From positions 124,001 to 188,000 of the forward strand of contig JBALWA010000001.1 in the NCBI GenBank assembly GCA_036960305.1: a stretch of 64,000 bases of DNA, in the 5' to 3' direction. The DNA is from JBALVT01 sp036960305. Its GTDB lineage: Bacteria > Pseudomonadota > Gammaproteobacteria > Pseudomonadales > Halieaceae. Below the pieces are notes generated by a model. The model ran no database searches. It was not told where the DNA came from and saw only the letters and a program-made list of their open reading frames with translations. Of this stretch, positions 61,974-64,000 are shown one piece after another. The translations under genes and the position numbers were made by a program. Each line of letters begins with the position of its first letter. Position 1 is the stretch's first letter.

Positions 61974-62546
61974 GTGAAGGGGGGCTCTCAGCGGGGCTTC
62001 AGCCTACTGGAATTGTTGGTGGCCCTGTTTGTGGTCATGGTAATCACTTCGCTGGTGACGCTCAGTGTGAACTCTGGCAGCCAGGACGCGAAACTGGAAG
62101 CGCAAGTGAAAAGCCTGGCCGACCGGTCCGCCTATGCCCTGGATGAAGCGCAGATGACAGGTCTTGATATGGGCTTGTTGCTTGAGAGAACCTATGCCGG
62201 CGGAGATGTTGTGTACCGGTATTCCTGGCTTGAGCGGGGAGAAACGGGCTGGCGGGAGCCCGAGATCGACAGGGATATTTTTGCGGCGGGCGAGTTTGAC
62301 CCGGAGATAGAGTTGCAATTGATTCTGGAAGATCTGCCCGTCCCGGAGTTAGCCGTGCGTACCGAGGGCCTTGAAGTCAGTCCGCAGGTTGTTCTTTATG
62401 CCAGCGGTGAAACCACCCCGGGATTTATTGAGTTACGGCAGCGCGATACTGGCGAAATTCTTTGGTTGGTAGAGTGGGACCTGCTGGGACGGTTTAGTTT
62501 GTTGCTACGCGGAGAACCATTGGACAATGAGTTCGACGATGAATAG
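61974..62546 (+). CDS. gspH: Minor pseudopilin GspH
   Basis: A 190-residue minor pseudopilin with cleavage site QRG-FSLLELLVALFVVMV and Glu at +5. The GTG at 61974 is used; the frame upstream to 61773 lies inside gspG and is not pseudopilin-like. No strong ribosome binding site is placed right before the GTG, so the start is moderately certain. Its last 20 bases overlap the start of gspI. Confidence 0.88.
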   Translation: MKGGSQRGFSLLELLVALFVVMVITSLVTLSVNSGSQDAKLEAQVKSLADRSAYALDEAQMTGLDMGLLLERTYAGGDVVYRYSWLERGETGWREPEIDRDIFAAGEFDPEIELQLILEDLPVPELAVRTEGLEVSPQVVLYASGETTPGFIELRQRDTGEILWLVEWDLLGRFSLLLRGEPLDNEFDDE

Positions 62547-63102
62547 GGATCGGTTCAGGGGATTTACCCTTATCGAGGTTATGGTTGCCCTCGCGGTGGT
62601 CGCGGTGGCATTGCCTGCGCTGATGGTCGCGCTTTATCAGCAAATTGACGGTACGGCTTATCTGCGGGATAAGTCACTGGCCCATATGGTTGCGGCTAAC
62701 AAATTGACAGAAGTTCGTATTGTGGCAGAGTCCACCCGCCGTTTACCTCAAGGACGTGATAGCGGGGTTCAGGAGATGGCAGGGCGTGAATGGTACTGGT
62801 GGCTTGAGAGCAGTGAGACGGAATTGCCTGATTTTCATCGGCTGGAGATCAAAGTGGCCGGCGACGAGGAAAGTGAGGGCGAACCCCTGATTACACTCGC
62901 AGCCTTCATGTCCTCTGACCTGGAAGTTGCCGAGGAGACTGGCGGGGGCAGTGGTCAGGGCGATGACCCTGGCCAGGATGACGAATCCGAGCAGGATGAT
63001 GAGTCCGAAGAGTACGATGAGCCCGACGATATAGACGATATCGAAGAGACGGAAGACCCGGATGAGTACGAAGCGCTCGAACGGCAAAATGAAGAGGGCT
63101 AG
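62527..63102 (+). CDS. gspI: Minor pseudopilin GspI with acidic C-terminal extension
   Basis: A pseudopilin of the GspI class (FRG-FTLIEVMVALAVVAVALPA, AANKLTEVRIVAE). The usual GspI is about 125 residues; this product is 191, because after about residue 130 it runs into a Gly/Asp/Glu-rich segment (GGGSGQGDDPGQDDESEQDD and more to residue 191). ATG 62527 overlaps gspH; ATG 62539 is a possible alternative. The tail is acidic, low-complexity and unlike the normal fold; see findings. Confidence 0.9.
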   Translation: MSSTMNRDRFRGFTLIEVMVALAVVAVALPALMVALYQQIDGTAYLRDKSLAHMVAANKLTEVRIVAESTRRLPQGRDSGVQEMAGREWYWWLESSETELPDFHRLEIKVAGDEESEGEPLITLAAFMSSDLEVAEETGGGSGQGDDPGQDDESEQDDESEEYDEPDDIDDIEETEDPDEYEALERQNEEG

Positions 63103-63103
63103 A

Positions 63104-63757
63104 ATGTGGCATAAGCCCGCCAGCGGTTTTACCCTGATCGAGGTGCTGATCGCGCTGGCGATTACCGCGTTTGTATCCAGTATTGCCTATGCCAGCTTGT
63201 CCACGGTTCTGGACGGTATCAAAGCAACACGGGAAATCGCCGACCGCACACATGAAATCAACCGGGCCTGGATGATTATCACCCGGGATTTGCGTCAATT
63301 CTCTCCCCGGTCCATCAGGGACGAATTTGGTGAGGAGGAATCGGCTTTGACTGGCGGAGAAGCTGCACGTTTCCTGTTGAGTTTTACCCGCTCTGGCTGG
63401 CACAACCCTGTTGGGCAACAGCGCAGTAGCTTGCAGCGAGTAAACTACCTATTGGAGGGTGAGGCGCTGTGGCGGGAGAGCTATACCGTGCTTGACCGGG
63501 CGGGTGATACTGAGCCTCGCCGGGTGAAACTACTGGAGGGCGTGGAGTATCTTGATCTGGGTTTTCTCGGCGCGGTAGGTGGGCTGGAGATGAGTAATGA
63601 CGGTAAAAATCTGGTGACCACTAACTGGGTGGAAAACTGGGTGCCAGATAGCAGTGTGCCTGGAACGGTGCTGGTGCCACCGGTCGCGTTGGAGATTCGA
63701 ATGCAACTGGAGGACATCGGTGAGGTCAGGAGGCTGTATGAACTGCCCCCGATGTAA
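63104..63757 (+). CDS. gspJ: Minor pseudopilin GspJ
   Basis: A 217-residue minor pseudopilin with PASG-FTLIEVLIALAITA at the N-terminus and the GspJ body (RAWMIITRDLRQFSPRSIRDE, GEEESALTGGEAARFLLSFT). ATG 63104 follows GAGGG by six bases and the gspI stop by one base; ATGs upstream fall inside the gspI tail. It forms the tip complex with GspI, GspK and GspH. Confidence 0.93.
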   Translation: MWHKPASGFTLIEVLIALAITAFVSSIAYASLSTVLDGIKATREIADRTHEINRAWMIITRDLRQFSPRSIRDEFGEEESALTGGEAARFLLSFTRSGWHNPVGQQRSSLQRVNYLLEGEALWRESYTVLDRAGDTEPRRVKLLEGVEYLDLGFLGAVGGLEMSNDGKNLVTTNWVENWVPDSSVPGTVLVPPVALEIRMQLEDIGEVRRLYELPPM

Positions 63758-64000
63758 ACCCGGTTCATACGCCGCGCAGCAAGGCGCTGCGCTGGTGATC
63801 GCTATGCTGGTGTTTGCGCTATGCGCTACACTTATTGTTGCGATGAAGAGCGAGTTCATACTGTTTTACCAGCGCGGTTCCAACATCTTTGTGGCCGAGC
63901 AGGCCTATGCCTATTTGCGTGGCGCTGAAGACCTGGCATCGATGGCGCTGGTAGTGGATGCCGACCAGGACATTGCGGACGGGCAGGCCAGGGATGACCT
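63738..64000 (+). CDS. gspK: Minor pseudopilin GspK (3' truncated by window end)
   Basis: ATG 63738, with AGGAGG five bases ahead, overlaps gspJ and is open to the end of the window (87 codons seen). The visible part, QQGAALVIAMLVFALCATLIV then MKSEFILFYQRGSN and VAEQAYAYLRGAEDLASMAL, matches the GspK leader, hydrophobic helix and first alpha domain. GspK lacks the +5 glutamate; the A-L-V-I-A-M pattern here is consistent. The rest should follow beyond 64000. Confidence 0.9.
   Translation, partial: MNCPRCKPGSYAAQQGAALVIAMLVFALCATLIVAMKSEFILFYQRGSNIFVAEQAYAYLRGAEDLASMALVVDADQDIADGQARDD

Noticed and set aside
1..64000. Search by eye for CRISPR arrays, insertion sequences, integrases, phage genes, tRNA and rRNA.
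   Set aside because: No regularly spaced repeats, no transposase or integrase motifs, and no cloverleaf or rRNA sequence noticed; tRNA absence was not tested with a covariance model.

Overview
The window reads as chromosome of a marine-type gammaproteobacterium. The division/cell-wall (dcw) order, the argJ-mutT / coaE-pilDCB arrangement, AmpD/AmpE, malate synthase G and a gsp type II secretion operon are all typical of Pseudomonas/Cellvibrio-like lineages; a relative of the Halieaceae or Spongiibacteraceae is my inference, not a demonstrated assignment. Coding density is high, there are no insertion sequences, CRISPR arrays, rRNA or recognisable tRNA genes, and only one gene-free stretch exceeds 300 bases (the pilB-pilA divergent region, about 22592-23067), which holds a sigma-54 promoter and a distal palindrome.

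Layout. 1-12604 (+): murF (5' truncated)-mraY-murD-ftsW-murG-murC-ddlB-ftsQ-ftsA-ftsZ-lpxC, mostly with overlapping starts and stops, followed by an M23 peptidase, secA, argJ and mutT (to 18085). 18099-22591 (-): pilB-pilC-pilD-coaE. 23068-28340 (+): major pilin pilA, an intrinsic terminator, two tandem TMTC-like polytopic membrane proteins and a DPM1-like GT2 glycosyltransferase, which together look like a protein O-glycosylation cassette for the pilin. 28357-34907: Lrp/AsnC regulator with divergent alanine dehydrogenase, malate synthase G, a LysR regulator divergent from an RraA-like gene, and nadC. 34984-38771 (-): a second glycan cassette (TMTC-like protein, GtrA, SAM methyltransferase, GT2) with 4-base overlaps between all four genes.

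39013-43420 (+): ampD-ampE followed by an FHA-sigma54 activator and a membrane Ser/Thr kinase. 43441-48528: a ketopantoate-reductase-like gene, yajQ, and on the minus strand a thiamine salvage operon with a clear TPP riboswitch in front of a TonB receptor, a PnuC-type transporter and a small-molecule kinase. 48737-50529 (+): a GAF/degenerate-GGDEF protein and a beta carbonic anhydrase. 50612-54544 (+): a tight five-gene operon (SDR epimerase-like, NTF2/SnoaL-like, a 58-residue membrane peptide, DUF1214, sulfotransferase) of unknown pathway. 54759-64000 (+): a secreted EF-hand protein, then gspC-D-E-F-G-H-I-J and the start of gspK, with an unusual acidic tail on GspI.

The points most worth following are the two parallel GT2 + TMTC-like glycosylation cassettes (one beside pilA), the riboswitch-controlled thiamine scavenging operon, the FHA activator/kinase pair next to ampDE, and the uncharacterised sulfotransferase operon.
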